Part shown: in pieces, positions 22,401-37,400 of the stretch | How the letters are laid out: each line of letters opens with the position of its first letter | How positions within the stretch are numbered: the stretch's first letter is position 1 | Assembly (NCBI RefSeq): GCF_964355755.1 | Contig: NC_092677.1 | Location: 5,525,001 to 5,585,000, forward strand | From: Antedon mediterranea | Lineage: Eukaryota; Echinodermata; Crinoidea; Comatulida; Antedonidae | DNA length: 60,000 nt | Direction of reading: 5' to 3' | Made by a program: the position numbers and the translations under genes | Notes under the pieces: model-generated | What the model saw: only the letters and a program-made list of their open reading frames with translations | What the model was told of the DNA's origin: nothing | Databases searched by the model: none

Positions 22401-25400
22401 ATCTGTAAAAACAACAAAAGAAAATTCCTTTCATCTAATAACCTATATTTAACTGCTACGTCTGTATATAATTGTCAGCTTACAGATGTTGCTGCTTGTA
22501 AACGGAGACCAAGAGAAGTTTACAATCAATATGGCCACCAGATTAAAGTAACACATAGAATAATGGAGTACACGTTTTATCTGAGATTCTAATAATCTAT
22601 GAAACCGAAAGAAAGAAGAAAGTTGTATTATTAGTATTACAGCATGCAGTTTTGAAGTTAATTGGAAGTGAAACATGTTTGATACTTACAGTAGCATCCA
22701 ATGATCTCAAATCGCAAAGCTATGGCATTATGCCAAGAAACTGGGTGCAGGCGTACATATCGTGTAAGTGTAGCATTTGGAATTATATTGGTTACTGGAG
22801 TGTCAGCATCAGTATTGCCTTCAAACACCTGTGGTATGAAATATATATTTTTTTAAATACCTGTACTCTTATTCTTATATCAAACGGTACTGGAAGGACA
22901 TTTGAAAGAACAAATGAATATAAAAAGCTAAACAATGCAAATCATTGTTAGCAATTCAGTCGGAACAGACATCTCGAGTAATAGGAACGTAGGAAAAAAC
23001 CCGGCAGCATAACAAAACGTCAGATATGGCACAGTAGGAAAGCAGATATGGCAGATATGAAGATGGCAGATAAGAAGACGGCAGTTGTGGCACATACCTG
23101 TACGAAGACGACAGTTATTCCACATAGTACGGCAGATATTACACAAAGAAGACTGCAGATAATAAATAAGACAACATATTATATTGTACAGAATTAGACG
23201 ACATCTGCAGTTATGGCACATACGAAGACGGCATATATGGCACATAAGAACACTGCAGATAATAAGACAACATATATTGCACAGGATATGACGGTAGCCG
23301 CAGCTATGACACATACGCCAGATATGGCAGGTAAGAAGACGATAATAGGCAGCTTTCGAAACACACGACGCGGCGAATATCGAGACGCAACAGATCGTGA
23401 AATCCTACTGCCCATGCGGGAGCAAAGCCAATTTGTTCGGCCTGCTCATCGCGAGACGGGATTCGGCTGATTTGGCGTTGCCTGGAAGACGCGATTTGTT
23501 ATGGACCTTCTATGAGTATGTTTACAGTTTATATATCTATATAAGAGTACAGATACAATCTGTACTGATTTTATTTTATTTAGAAAGATATTTAAGAACT
23601 TCTGTGTGAAATTAGGCCTCGACCTAGGCCCTAGTAGGGAAATGCGGTTACATGACCGCATTTTCATAAATCGAAACAGCTTATAATTCGTGACGCGAAA
23701 GTCATGCAACGGTATTCATGGTTGACTGACTTCTGCGTCTCCCCCTCCCCGCGTCGCCACTTCGAAAGCTCACTAGTAATGCCACATAAGAAGACGTCAG
23801 ACATGGCGCTCATAAGAAGAAGGCAGATACATCACATAAGAAGACGTCCGATATGGCACATAAGACGAAAGTAATAGCACATAAGAATACGTCGGCACAG
23901 AAGAAAACGGCAGATAAGAAGACAGATATAGCACTTAAGAAGATGGTAAATACGTCACATAAAAAAAAAACAGCATACAGAAGACGACGTATATGGAACA
24001 GACGAAGACGTCAAGCACGATAGCATAACACATTATTGCCCAAACCTTTGAATTCCCTTCATTGTCTAAAATGGCGTCCCATTCGATTCCATTCATGCTG
24101 AACAAGATCTCAAACTCAGTAACCCATTTATTTCCGCCATGTTTTCCTTGGGTCACTACCCCAGTAATAACTTTAAGCCAGCCCAAATTGACTTGAATCC
24201 ATTGATTTGAGTTACTGTTTAGAGGCTGCCATCCTCCCTGTGCATTTTCTATTTGTTGTGAGTTCAGGCGCGCGCGATGCTGATTTGTCCCAAGTTGTTG
24301 AACAGAAGAAGCCTGTATGGAATAGTCTTGTATTTCGTAAGATTCCATTCCCATTGGTTCCTCACAAGTTATGACGTTAATAACTTGGTTTTCTGAAACT
24401 AAAACAGGCAAAAATAACTATAGCCAATATTTGTTATTGTTATGTACTTAGCAACAGGCGATATTTTACAAGCATATTTTTTAATCTTGTACAGATTAGG
24501 GTAAAGATTAAACATTGTCTTACTTTGTGTCGAGGTAGGTGGTAGACTTGTGGATTCTTCAGATGTAAGAGCTGCAATATGAAAACAGAGCAATGCAATA
24601 TCTATCGAAAATATTGAAATAACTGGCTAGTACCTAGTATCATGGAATTTAATCGCCTTAGAATCACAGTGCTTTAGGTTAAAGCCAACTTGGCCAGATA
24701 TTTGCGAGAATCGAACATTTCTTGGTCACAAAAGGTATATGAAAATATGAGTAAGCATGCGCATTAGCCAACACTTTCGATTCGGAGTTCTCACTAGGTT
24801 GTAATGCAGCTAAGGCAATAAATGTGTACATAATGTAAAATTTGCAAAATTGATAAACTTAAGAGGTGGATAATACTCTACCATTAGACGTCGTCGTGGT
24901 TTCTTCTGGAGGAAGTTGCGTAGTTTGAATTTGAGTTGATGACTCTTCAGTAGATGGGACTATGACTATGAAAGCAAATAAATAACATGCATTGCTTAAG
25001 AACGTTTATAGCGACTTTCTAACGACTTGGTTAGCTTAAGAATGTTGAACTACAATCTTAAAACGGAAAAACTCAGTCAATCCATCAGTCGATCGGTATT
25101 CACACAAAGTACAAATTACAGTTATTCGCTTTAGATAGTCTTACAATTTTGGCCCGTCTTTTTTCATTTGTTTAAAAGAACTACTACATAACCACAAATT
25201 GCCATTTTTGTCATTAAAAAATTACTATTAAATGAATTTAGTTCAGTCGTTTACAACAAGTTTTGTATCAGAACAATAATTTATAGTTGGTTATATTTTT
25301 CAAAACTGTTGAATGATAAAACTCTTACCACATGTCAAGTTATCAAACCCGATAACCATTTGTTCTGGGCATGTGCAGACCGCTTTTCCTGACTGAACAA

Positions 25401-28400
25401 TGCAAGTATGGCTACAGTAACCATTCAAAACGCTGCAGTCTTAAAGAAATAAAAAGCATCGACATATTATAATTAAAATAATAATAATTAATGTGATGTA
25501 CAATATTATTATAAGCAGAGCAGTAATATAGTGAAATTGAGTTTTTTTATTTATTTATCTACGATTGTAATTTTTGTTTATGCCATATAATAGTTACCTG
25601 CGTTTATTTTACAAATTGCTGGTAACATTTCTTGACTGCATGGTATGTCGTCAGAAAAAACTTCATAGTTGTCGCTGATTTTAAGTTTACGACAAAACTG
25701 CGTGTGATCTGATAAAAACGGTGTCGTATAGTAATGTATAAAGATAACGTATAGCGATGTAAGAAATTAATTTTAAAAACTAATTTTACTTATTGTTATC
25801 ACATTTTTGTGATCATTCAATTAAATTTCATTCTAATAACTAAATTGAAAACGGAGGAAGTATTGACGAAATTAAATAAGTATACATACCTGAATACTGT
25901 ATGGAAACAGTAAAGAAATCGGCTTTATGTTGAGGCGTAGCTGCACAAATAAATAGTAAATAGGCTAATTATTAATAGTTGAAACAAACTGCTATATTAT
26001 AAACATGTATTATTTGAGAGCTTAAGAGCATAACTTATACCAATGTTGTACGTAATGTTGGGAGGGTAAATCGATTGTTGGCACAGTTCCGTGGACACAG
26101 TCGTCAACTACTGTTGTTCCACCGTGTCATTTTGGGAGGGTACAAGATGCATCGATGGCACAGTTCCGTGGACACAGCCGTCAACTACTGTTGTTTCACC
26201 GTGTCATGTTGAGAGGGTAAAGAGATGCATCGATGCCACAGTTCTGTGGACACAACCGTCAACTAGTGTTGTTCCACCGTGTCATGTTGAGAGGGTAAAG
26301 AGATGCATCGATGCCACAGTTCTGTAGACACAACCGTCAACTACTGTTGTTCCACCGTGTCATGTTGAGAGGGTAAAGAGATGCATCGATGGCACAGTTC
26401 CGTGGACACAGCCGTCAACTACTGTTGTTCCACCGTTCCACACATTACACATTTATTGAGCTTAAGATTTAGCACATTAAAATAATATATCTTAACTGGA
26501 ATGAAAATAAAAATTACCTATTATTATAACTTCACACAAGGTAAGTATAGTGTTTTCTGTTGTTACAGACACATATTGGCCAGGTACATAAGGACATTGA
26601 ATGTCAATCTCTGGTTCATTTGTAACATGGTCAGATGTAACTGTCGAACATACTGTGTTCAAGTTATTGTCTTCGTTCATTCCGACACGAATAACTGCTC
26701 CAATCAACCGGTCTGAACAACAATCTGCAGGAAAAAATGTATTCAGAAGATGCTATTTCAAATCCGCCTAATTTTGCTGATGTTTTGTAAGATTACAAGG
26801 AGGATCAATATCTTCGACTGTGTAAGCCTTTGTGACGCTTGTGTATACATACTATTCTGCAGCTTCAAATACTTTTACCACTCGGAAAGCGCAGTGTCGT
26901 GGTGCGACGTGATATAATTTCTTAATAAATAGAAAATAACAGAATGTCCCTACTAAAAGTTGAACAAGTTTCAGTTATTTACCATCTCTGTTATATATTT
27001 TTACTGTTGTTATTACGTATTTGTCGTGCAAATCGATTTTCCACCAATTTTCACCAACTCCATCTGAATAAACAAAACAATTATGTACTATATGTAGTAA
27101 AGAAATGTTGTAAACCCATTATAAAAAAAGAGTGCTGACCACACTGAGTAAATTAACGGTAATTGGTTGACGTCGACTGAACGACTAAAGCCTTGTTCAC
27201 ACTGGACTTGAAAGTAAATTCAACCACCGTAGCTTTACCGAATGTCACCAGAAGATTTTACCATCGTTCGCACTTGCATATTTTTACGCAGTTAGTTGTC
27301 TTGGTTACTTTAGCCGGCGACTCGGTTAATTTTACCAATTGCGTCAAGTGCGACCGAGGCTTAAGTTTGAACTGGCCCATAATGTAAATTTTCATCTAAA
27401 AAGGTCGAAAATAAGATTAAAGGCATGTACCTGATGAGTACGTTTGTATTACCCTCTGTTATGTATACGTACCTGTAGCTGTACAACTTCCCTGGGTAAA
27501 CACGGTGTTGTGGTCACCATCTATAGCAAGATCAGGCACACCACCGAAGCTAACACTAGACTGTGACACTGTCTTTCCATTCAAATTTATCGTTTCACCT
27601 TCTGAAATTAATAATGTTATATTTGTATTTCGACTGGTATCTCCACGAGCTTCTCTACCTCTAATATGATTTTCTCGCACTGGTGGTCGAACTACTGTTT
27701 AACCGACCAGTGTTCGTAAATCCTGTTTTCCTGGAAGAATTTGAATTCGGGAGAGTAGTATATTTCAGGCTTTGTTTTATGGTATCGCCATGAAATGTTC
27801 TGTAGGCCTACTCTCATTAGGAGACGTGTTTAGGACCATCGAGTCGGTCCCGGAGTTGTTGTTGACATTGTCTATGTTTCTACATCACTTAAAGTAATAC
27901 TTATGCGTAATGATAGTCTAATCATACGATTGGAAATGTTTACAATATTTATTTTCAGAATTTTGATTTTTAAAAATCAATACATTAAATTTATAATAAT
28001 ACAAATACAAATCACTATACAGTGAAAAAAACCAATACAAATTCAGATACCGTCTTTCCAATTCTCAACAATGTCTGAGGTGCTGTATATAAAACATGGG
28101 AAAACGCCGCAATCCTCCCACGGACAGTATGAATAGTAGGGCTTAACGACAAACCAGCCTAGGTCGTCTTGACAATCTCCATACTGTTTGTTGATGAACC
28201 ACAGTCTTCCCATACCCCTGTACAGTACAAGTGGAATGAAAGGTCGTTTCAGTGTTCAGTGAACATCGCAAAAAAAATTAAATTTAAAAAAAAAAAAATT
28301 TAAGGCTGCTACACACTAGGACAATAGCAATAGACGATAAATTAATAGATAATCATATATTTTCTTACAAAAAAAAACAAAAGAAATTTATGAAAGTTTT

Positions 28401-31400
28401 TACTATAGAAAATGATAACCAATTATGTTGTCTTTTTTAAATCCAATCAATGACGTCATGATCAATATAGAACAATAAAACCGCCGTATCATCACAATAT
28501 TATTGCTCTTACTGATACTGAATGGACGTGAAAATATTATTTTCATCAGAGACAGAAACACGTTCTAGAATAAATATTTTCTATTTTATGTCTTAAATAA
28601 AAAATGCATGTCGAATTATTAGTTACATATCGTTTTCATCCTAGTATAAACAGGCCTTTTCTTAGTTTCTAATAGAGAAAAAATGATAGTAGATAGTTGT
28701 ATTGTAAACATGAGTAAACATTATTTATGAGTGCAAAGGCACAAATAACAACAGATAACATTATAGATGCTAACATTTTAGTATGTACTTACAAATGGCC
28801 GTCTGCACTAAAATAATTTGTTGAAGTAGTTTCTAAATCCGTCCACGGAGATGTTAATAAGTTTTGTTTCTGAAAAAAACTTTTGTAGTCCGACTCAACA
28901 CCATTAAATACAAGTGCAGTCTCTCCAAGCTCATCATACAACGCCACTTTTACCTAGTATGGTTTTAAACAAACAAATTGACAATGACTGATCTAAAATA
29001 TTTCCTTTATTGTTCGACAGATATGTAAGGTTGATTATAAGATCCTCAGCTTGTTATGAATAGACAAGTAAGACCCGATTCTGCAGCTGTCACTAAATAC
29101 ATCCTAACTGACTTTCGCAGGTCATTAAGATACAAATCTAGGTGTAGCCTAGTACACTCACTATTCTTACTCTCACTATACGTATGTATTACCTTCTCTA
29201 TACCAATGTCATTCCAGTTTTCCAGCAAAGGGTTTACAAAACCTCGCCTATGTGCTAGGTCTAGGCTCATTGCCTCGTATTCGCCATCTCTATACCCTTC
29301 ACCTGATTCGTATAACTCAGTAAAATTTGAAGTCACTTCAGAAACTGCCTTGAAAATGAGTTCCCATTCTGTGTAATATAAAATATACCAATTTACAGAC
29401 TTATTAAACTATAGTTATAGACTTAATAAACTAGTTACAGACTTATTAAACTATTTATATACTTATTAACTAATTTATTCTGGCTGTTTTATTTAGCTTT
29501 TTGCTTAATATTATCTCTATTGTGATCCATCCACTGATACCCATAGCATTGCCATTGTTTTAGTAATTTGCATTTGGATTTATACTTAATAACTTAGTTC
29601 TATACCTGTTCAAAATATTTATATACTTATTAAACAAGTTATATATACGCTTATTAAGTTCTAAACACATTTTAGTTATTTTAAACTACCATAAATTTGG
29701 TATTTAAATGTTTTACCCGAGGAGTGGCTGCCCCATATAGCAGGCATGTTCTGTGTAAAGTATACGTCTAAGTGCCTAAATAAGTCGACCTCGTTGCCTT
29801 CCGGTAGAGTACCGCCTAGCGATTGACATTCCGCAGATGTCACATTCCATGGAGCACTAAGTCCCATATTACCATATATGATTTCTTCAGACTTCATCCA
29901 TTGTGAATCTGTACAAGAAAATCAATTCAATGGAGTAGATGTTTAATATCCACATTAATAATGTGTTTCCTTATTTTTTGTGTTGTAGGCCTACACATTC
30001 AATGTTACGTTGCCTATCGAGAGTTTGCTCCTTCAGATGACATGGGAAACCATTAGCAATGCAGGAACTAGCAAATTCCTAGGCCTAATTGATCTGATCT
30101 TTATATAAGTACTTTAGACGTTTTTTTTTTTCATTTTTTATATATGCGTTACAATGGCTGTTCACACGTATTTATCTGAGTTAAAACAATCGATTGGTTT
30201 AACTTGTTACGTTTTCAAACGTGTGTGAAGTAATGTTAGTTCGAATGTATATCTGAAATCAGTCGGAGGTGGTTAGGCCCACATCATCAGATGTTTTACC
30301 GATTTAACGAGAGGGATGTAAGAGAGTTATAACCAATTACAGGACCACCTTACTTATGTCGGTTTTTACTCTGATTCGGATCAGCTTAAATCCGTTCTAT
30401 GAAGATTAGTTCAGGGCATGTAAACATTTTTTTTTAAAGATAAAAATACTTTTTACAAGCAAACTTAGTTACTACTTACTGTCACACCCAAGAACCTCAA
30501 AACGCAAGGATATGCCGAAGTCATTTCCAGTGAATTGATGAAATTTCACGTATCGTGTTAGAGCCAATTTTGGAAATATGTTAGTTACTGCAGTATCACT
30601 GTCACTGTTACCCACAAACACCTGTTAATGCAAATATGTTTTTTTTAATAAATGCGTGTAATTGTTGATAAATTTTGGAATTCGTAGTTTATCCTATGGT
30701 ACTGGTGGAATCTAGATACAGTATCGGTAATGAAGTTTGTAATATCTTTTTAATGGAAAATTGACATTTAGTGATTCTATGTTCAATGAACAATTTGAGG
30801 TGTTTATGTGAGATAATACAAAAAGCAAACTCTTTTCGCGTCCACAATCGAGTTCCGCCTTTTTAGCCATAGCCCAGTCTTAAATTAAAAATAGAAACTT
30901 CTGGCTTGCGTTGATAAATAACAACAAGTTGGTGTTTTATAAAACAATTGAATGCTTTGTAAAATTTGTAAAATGTGCTGTTCCTTTATACCTCTAGACA
31001 TTTATTATCTGATTATTAATTAACACATATAGTTGTCCACACCTTTGGATTTCCGTGAATGTCTAAAATGGCTTCCCAATCATTGCCATTCATACTCAAC
31101 AAAACCTCGAAGGTAGTGACCCATCTGTTTCCATTTTGTCTCCCTTTCGTAATTACTCCAGTAACCGGTTTAATCCAGTTATCCAATTGTACTTGGATCC
31201 ATGGATTTGTATCACTGTTTTGTGGTCGCCATCCGCTTTCATTCATTCGAGCATACTGCTCGATGGCTCCTGTTCGGGAACTTGATGCCTGTATAAACTC
31301 GTCCGGTATTTTCCTTGATTCCATACCAAACGGTTCATCGCATAAATCTAAAACAAAATCATTCTGACAATAACTATTTGCCAATTTATGTTTATATTTT

Positions 31401-34400
31401 TTATGTATATTTTACTTTATTTATCAAATGGAGATGCAATTAATTTTGTGATTTAAAATTATAGTTGGTCTACATATTTCAGCTAGAATAAGTTTGCTTC
31501 GACACATTGATTCTTGTATACACACTTACTTGGTTCTTGTGTTAGTTGGCTTGTGGTTGATTCTTCAGTGGTAGTGGTAGTTGTAGCAGTGGTTGTAGTG
31601 CTAGCAACAGTGGTAACTACAGCAGCTGTGAAATCATACAAACATTCAGATCATCAGAAAAAGTGTCTCTACATTATCAACCTAGTTTGACAAAAATGTG
31701 TGATGCTCCAATTATGGAGTGATATGACATCATCATGTCCACATTTTTTTGTCACATAAAGTTTGATAGTGTAGACAGGGCTTTAGTTTTGTTTTTTAAA
31801 CTTCATAATGTATTTCTGGTTTTCCAAGCTTGTTCCTACTAAACGAAGTTGCACGTACGTGAACTAAAATCATGTTTATCGCGAATAGCGTGCGCGACGC
31901 ATGATGGGAAAGAAATGAGTGGCACACGTCACGTATGTACGGGATTTCCTTCATTTCCTTCCCATAAACACATTATTAATGTTATTGAAACCAAGGTAGG
32001 AAAAGTGTATACGAACAATTGCTAATATTTCGCGGTAAATGTTTGTGATCATACATACAGGATGTAGTGTCAGACGATTTTAAAAAAATGCTAAACCAAC
32101 GACAAACGCATGCGCACAATAGATCAACTGGCGTCAAATGTCAGCGCAATTCGATAGAGCCTTTATAACACAAACTTGTATTTATGACTTACCATCGCAT
32201 CCAAGAATTTCAAATCTGAGACATACGTGACTTATCCAAGTAAGTGGATTTATACGAACGTATTGAGCATTTACGGCAGACGGTAGCATATTCGTAACTT
32301 CGGTGTGTTGATCTGAATTGCCATTAAAAATCTTTAAGAAAACGAAATTCATTTAGATAAAACATTGGCTAAACCTAGTGTTGACAAAAAAAATCAAAAT
32401 AGTGATGTGCCATCATCGTGTCCATATGTGGGCACATCGCATTTTTTGTAACAAAATTTGTTAGAGTATCAGCCATTTCTTGTTGATATCTATTTTTGCT
32501 TGACAATAAAGATGAATCATGCGTTAATAATTTGAAATATATTGTTGAACAACGGCAATGATATCTGTCAGGTACCAAGCAGCATACGAGTTGTTGGGCA
32601 ATTTGTGTGATAATCTGTAGATAATAATTATCTCCTTTGTGCTTTACTTAACCCTTAGTAGAAAGTCAATTTTCATTTACTGATGACGTAGTTCATTGAC
32701 AATGTGAAGAATTATCACCTTCGTTTAAAATGATATACAGTAAATAACTTACAATCACTGCATCATTGTCATCAGTTATATCTACAAAGTTGGTGCCGTC
32801 AACGCTATAAAGAACTCCGTACGTCTTCACATATTTATTTCTATCACTTCGACCCTGCGTGATGACGCCGCTTATTTGTTTCAGAACACCAAAGTCAACC
32901 TGTATCCATTGGTTTGCATTGTTGTCACCTGAACACCAGGCACCATCGCCTTCACTGTCCGCTTGTGTATTTAATCTTCCACGTTCAGGTCTGTACTCAC
33001 TGGCGAAATAACCAGAAGATGACAAGTCTTGAGAAGGTATTGTGCCATCTTCAACTCCAAGTTTACTCGTGCAGGAATCTACTTTGATAACAATCGTATA
33101 AAATATTAAACATACTGTAATGTATTGATATAGATCTATAATTGATGAATCAACCTTAGTATCATATATTGTTTGAAGGTTTGCATGGCGAAATCAAATG
33201 TTGATATAAAGTTTGCGGTACACCACGTGTATTAATTCGGAAAAGAACTATTGAGTTTCTCGACGTTTCGATCAATATACTTTGATCGTCCTCAGAGTAT
33301 CACAATTCAATTGAGTTCACCAGTTTGCCCCAGAAAGGTCCATAGAAGAAAATGTCCAGATGTTTTAATGTCCATTAGGCAAAATAATTAGTTCTCCAAA
33401 GAAAACTATTAGAGATTGTCACTTTTTAAGCACAGATTACTTTTAAATTCTGCCGTTTAATGTCATCACAGGATCCAATAATTATTGATAATCTATCTAA
33501 ATATATTTATCATGCTTATAAGTTAATGATATATGTTTTGCTTAGAGAACAAAATTAACTAATTCATTTATCTTGTGACCATAAATTGCTTTATTTTTCA
33601 ATGTAATTATTATTTTGTTAATTACTAGGGGCCAGAGGCCTAAAGTCAATAAAGTCAATGAATGATTTGACAGGGCCAATTCATCATTGTAACCCAGATA
33701 CAATCCCTCCAAAATGTACCTGGATAAACTTAGGACCAATAGTTACGCTCAGAGATGATATAATGACACACCTTGCCGACAGTTCTTCAGAAGCACATCT
33801 ACAGCCACGCCTCACTTACAGCATCATTTATACTTTGTTCATGTTTCCTTATTATCGTATTATCCTGTATCATTCCTGAATTTGTATTATATTGTGTATT
33901 ACACCGTATTACTGAATAAACAACTGTGATATTCAATCAACCAAGCGAGTGGAGTCTTTAATACAGTAAAACCTTACACATTATAGTCCGGTGGCAGGAG
34001 GGGGGAATCACCACCCGAAAGGGGACAAATTGCCATCCAACTTTTCTAGACCAGAATTTTCCGTAGATCACGAATCTGGAAGGTAATCGATCAGGATAGG
34101 AAGCGAGATATAAGGGGTCAAAGTTCAAAATTGACCAATTTATTATATTTTACCAATGTATTATATATATTTTGTATTATAACCAATATATTTAAGTTTA
34201 ATTTGGTCTTTTAATACATTTGTTTGGTCATAGGTATCTATTCAGTCAAATGTCAATATTGATAAATCACAAAATTTGCCTATAAAACCAAATAAAAACT
34301 AACTAACTGTTTTTCATTCTGTTATATTAGGACATCAATCAATCATATACAATCAAAAGAGCACATTAATCATTAAACCAGTTGACATAGGTCAAAGGCC

Positions 34401-37400
34401 AACATTTTAACAAGTGATATACTAAATAATGCAAAGTTAGCCAAACTATGAGATCGATAGTCATAAATGTAATCACATTATTTGATCAGTAAAGTAATAT
34501 GGTATTTCTGATATTTTTTCCTAGTGCGCATTATTTTAAATGTATTATAATACTGTAAAATAAATAATAAAATTAATATTATGACTGTTAAAATGTTACG
34601 CTGACATTTAATGATTTTTCACAACACATTTGCATTTATTAGGGCTACAATATTCGTTTTTGGGCAATAAACTAGTATTCATCAGAATTAGAGAATAGCA
34701 GTTCATTCACAGGATAGAGCATAGGCAGATCCAAGTGGCCCAGCCCAGCCCACCCCATCCCCCACCTTTATTTTCGACAATGAAAAAGTAGGTTAACTTC
34801 ACCAATTCAATTCATAATTTCTAGGACTCCACATCTCTTTCTATTAAATGATCTTGGATTCGTCACTGTATGGTTTATAAACCGCAGAGAGGACACAAGC
34901 AATGTTGAAGCTTGTACAATTGTTTCGAAGAATAATTTTGTTTTTTCATTATTAAGTTCTGCAAATACTGTATGTTTCAAATGTTTTGATTACCTTTCAT
35001 AAGGGACCACCAGGATTTATTTCCCTTTTTAAAAGATAATATTGCCGGTTTCTATCAAGGACATATCGTTTGTATGAGCCTCAATATGGTTGATAGCCAC
35101 AGATAGTTTTTCTGTACAACTAATATAAGATATTATCTTCTTAAACACATTTTCCTGTGCATACTGTAGTAGAAAACCTGTTTATAATAAGGTCCATCTT
35201 TCCGAAGGTTTCATATAAAGTATACTGTTCAAAGTTAGCAGTATCATGTCAGGAGAATAAACTGTGACTCTCTTCTTTATGCGTCTAACGAACGTAAACA
35301 CCTAAATATTTTCTTTACAATTCAAGCTTATTCATAACATTAAATAATATTAGAAACAATAGACTAAAGTATAAAATGATTGAACATCAAAAATCATTAT
35401 TAGCAGTGGCAAGGGTCTGAGACTAATAGAACCAAGTCAATGCCAACTAATATAAAAAAGCACTGCTTGGAATGATTGTGATCACTGTAAATGATTAAGT
35501 CTATTCCTTTTTTCGAAAGAGGAGTCATGAATCAATCCTGGTTGTCAAATCCTGGTGGTCACATATAGAGATAATCAAAACTTTTTTGCAGAACTAGGCA
35601 ATGACCAAACTCTTCACAGAATAGTGTCTGGAAGAGAAATCATCTCATTTAGAATCATTTTAATGACAGCAATGCATATGCCCTGTTGGTGCACAGGCTA
35701 GTGTTCGGATAGTCCAGATAATCATGGACATGTGTTCCAGATTTATCTATTCACTATGGGTTGGTATGTACATATTCTGAATACTACTATGTTCTGATTG
35801 CAATGGGGATGAAAAAAGTGATAACCAATAATATAGTAATATTTGTTAGACGCTTATCCACCAAAGTGCTCAAGGCGCCTGTGAAAGACCAATGGAAACA
35901 ATCCGTAAACTTTAAAAAACTACCAAATCTAGACAAAAACCACATAATTGCATTCTGTTTACCAGTTAAGGTGCACAGACTGGCTAGTACATAAATAGGT
36001 ATTCTCAGTTTTCCGAGTATTTATAAACCAAAAGTATATAGCCAACATAAAGAAGCATATCAAATCATGAATGAATATTGCATATTACTCTGACAAATTT
36101 TTGCGAAATGAATTTTTAAAGGGTTTGCTTTAACCATTTATTTTATTTAAGGTCAGCGTAACATTTCACCTGTCTGATTTGATTAATTAGAGTATTATAT
36201 TAGTCAAATGTATAATGAAATAAAATAACTTTACTGATCAAATAATTTGATTACTTGTAAAACCATCGATATCATAGTTTGAACAAGTTTATTTGGTATC
36301 GGTAACTACTTAATATGCATATTAAAATTTTGACATTTGACCTTATGTCAACTGATGAAATGATGTATGTGCTCTTTTACATTAGTATTGATTAACAGGA
36401 TGAGAAAACATCAAATTTTATGTTAATTGTTAGTTACGTGATCTTTCAGAATGAAAAGATCCCCTGTTATTATTGTTATTATTATTATTCTCCTCCTTTA
36501 TTTCTTTCTGTACAGATTTTGTGTAACAGATATCTCAAAAACTTAACTTGCAATGATCATCAAATTTTCACAATATCTTTCAAATAATAAAATATTCTAA
36601 AAATAAGCTTTTCAGCGTGATCACTCATCCGTGAAGTCATTTATACGCCATTTTGTGAAATCACATTATTAGTCATATCTCTCTCATAACTTTTCATCAC
36701 ATATCAGTTAAATTCAATGTCAAGGGTAAAACTACGGTATTAAAAATAAAAATGTGCGCATAGACAAAGTTAAAATTTCTTAAAATAACATAAATGGTAC
36801 GGCTTTTATACGTGCTCCCTCTACATTTGTTTATACCAAATTATATAATTACTCTATTGGATATCATACACAATAATAATCATAGAAATAATGTTCAATT
36901 ATACAAAAAAAATGTATTGACTGGATTGCGGTTCTCCGCTAATAATAGATAGTTGACGTTTTCGCAAACGATCTGCTATAATTAGCCAATACGCCTCAAC
37001 TAAAGTTTCTATGCATCGGAATATTAGCGGTTGATATACCGGTATAACACCCTCCTTTGAATAGGCCCACAGTGGGCTTATTTTGAAGAACGGAAACACG
37101 TACAGATTTGGCAGGTCATCCAATTACTTTATTTACATTTAGTTGACTACAGTAAAAAATAGGAATGTACGGTTTTTAAAAGTGTTTGGTAAAATACTTA
37201 CTAGTTTCACAATTAGTGCCAGAGTACCCAGGTACACAAGAGCAAGTGTATGTTCCTACGCCATCTGTACACGCACCGCCATTTTGACATGGTGACAGAT
37301 AACTGCAATGGTCAATATCTGGAAGTAATGTTTAAATTAAATGTTTAAAAAGTACACAATAAACAAGAACCTTTGATGGGGATATTACCGGTATATTAAC

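Noticed and set aside
22928-23415. Cys- and Ala-rich minus-strand frames
   Set aside because: They are by-products of the AAGAAGACGGCAGATA-type minisatellite inside an intron; the same happens at 53,175-53,782.
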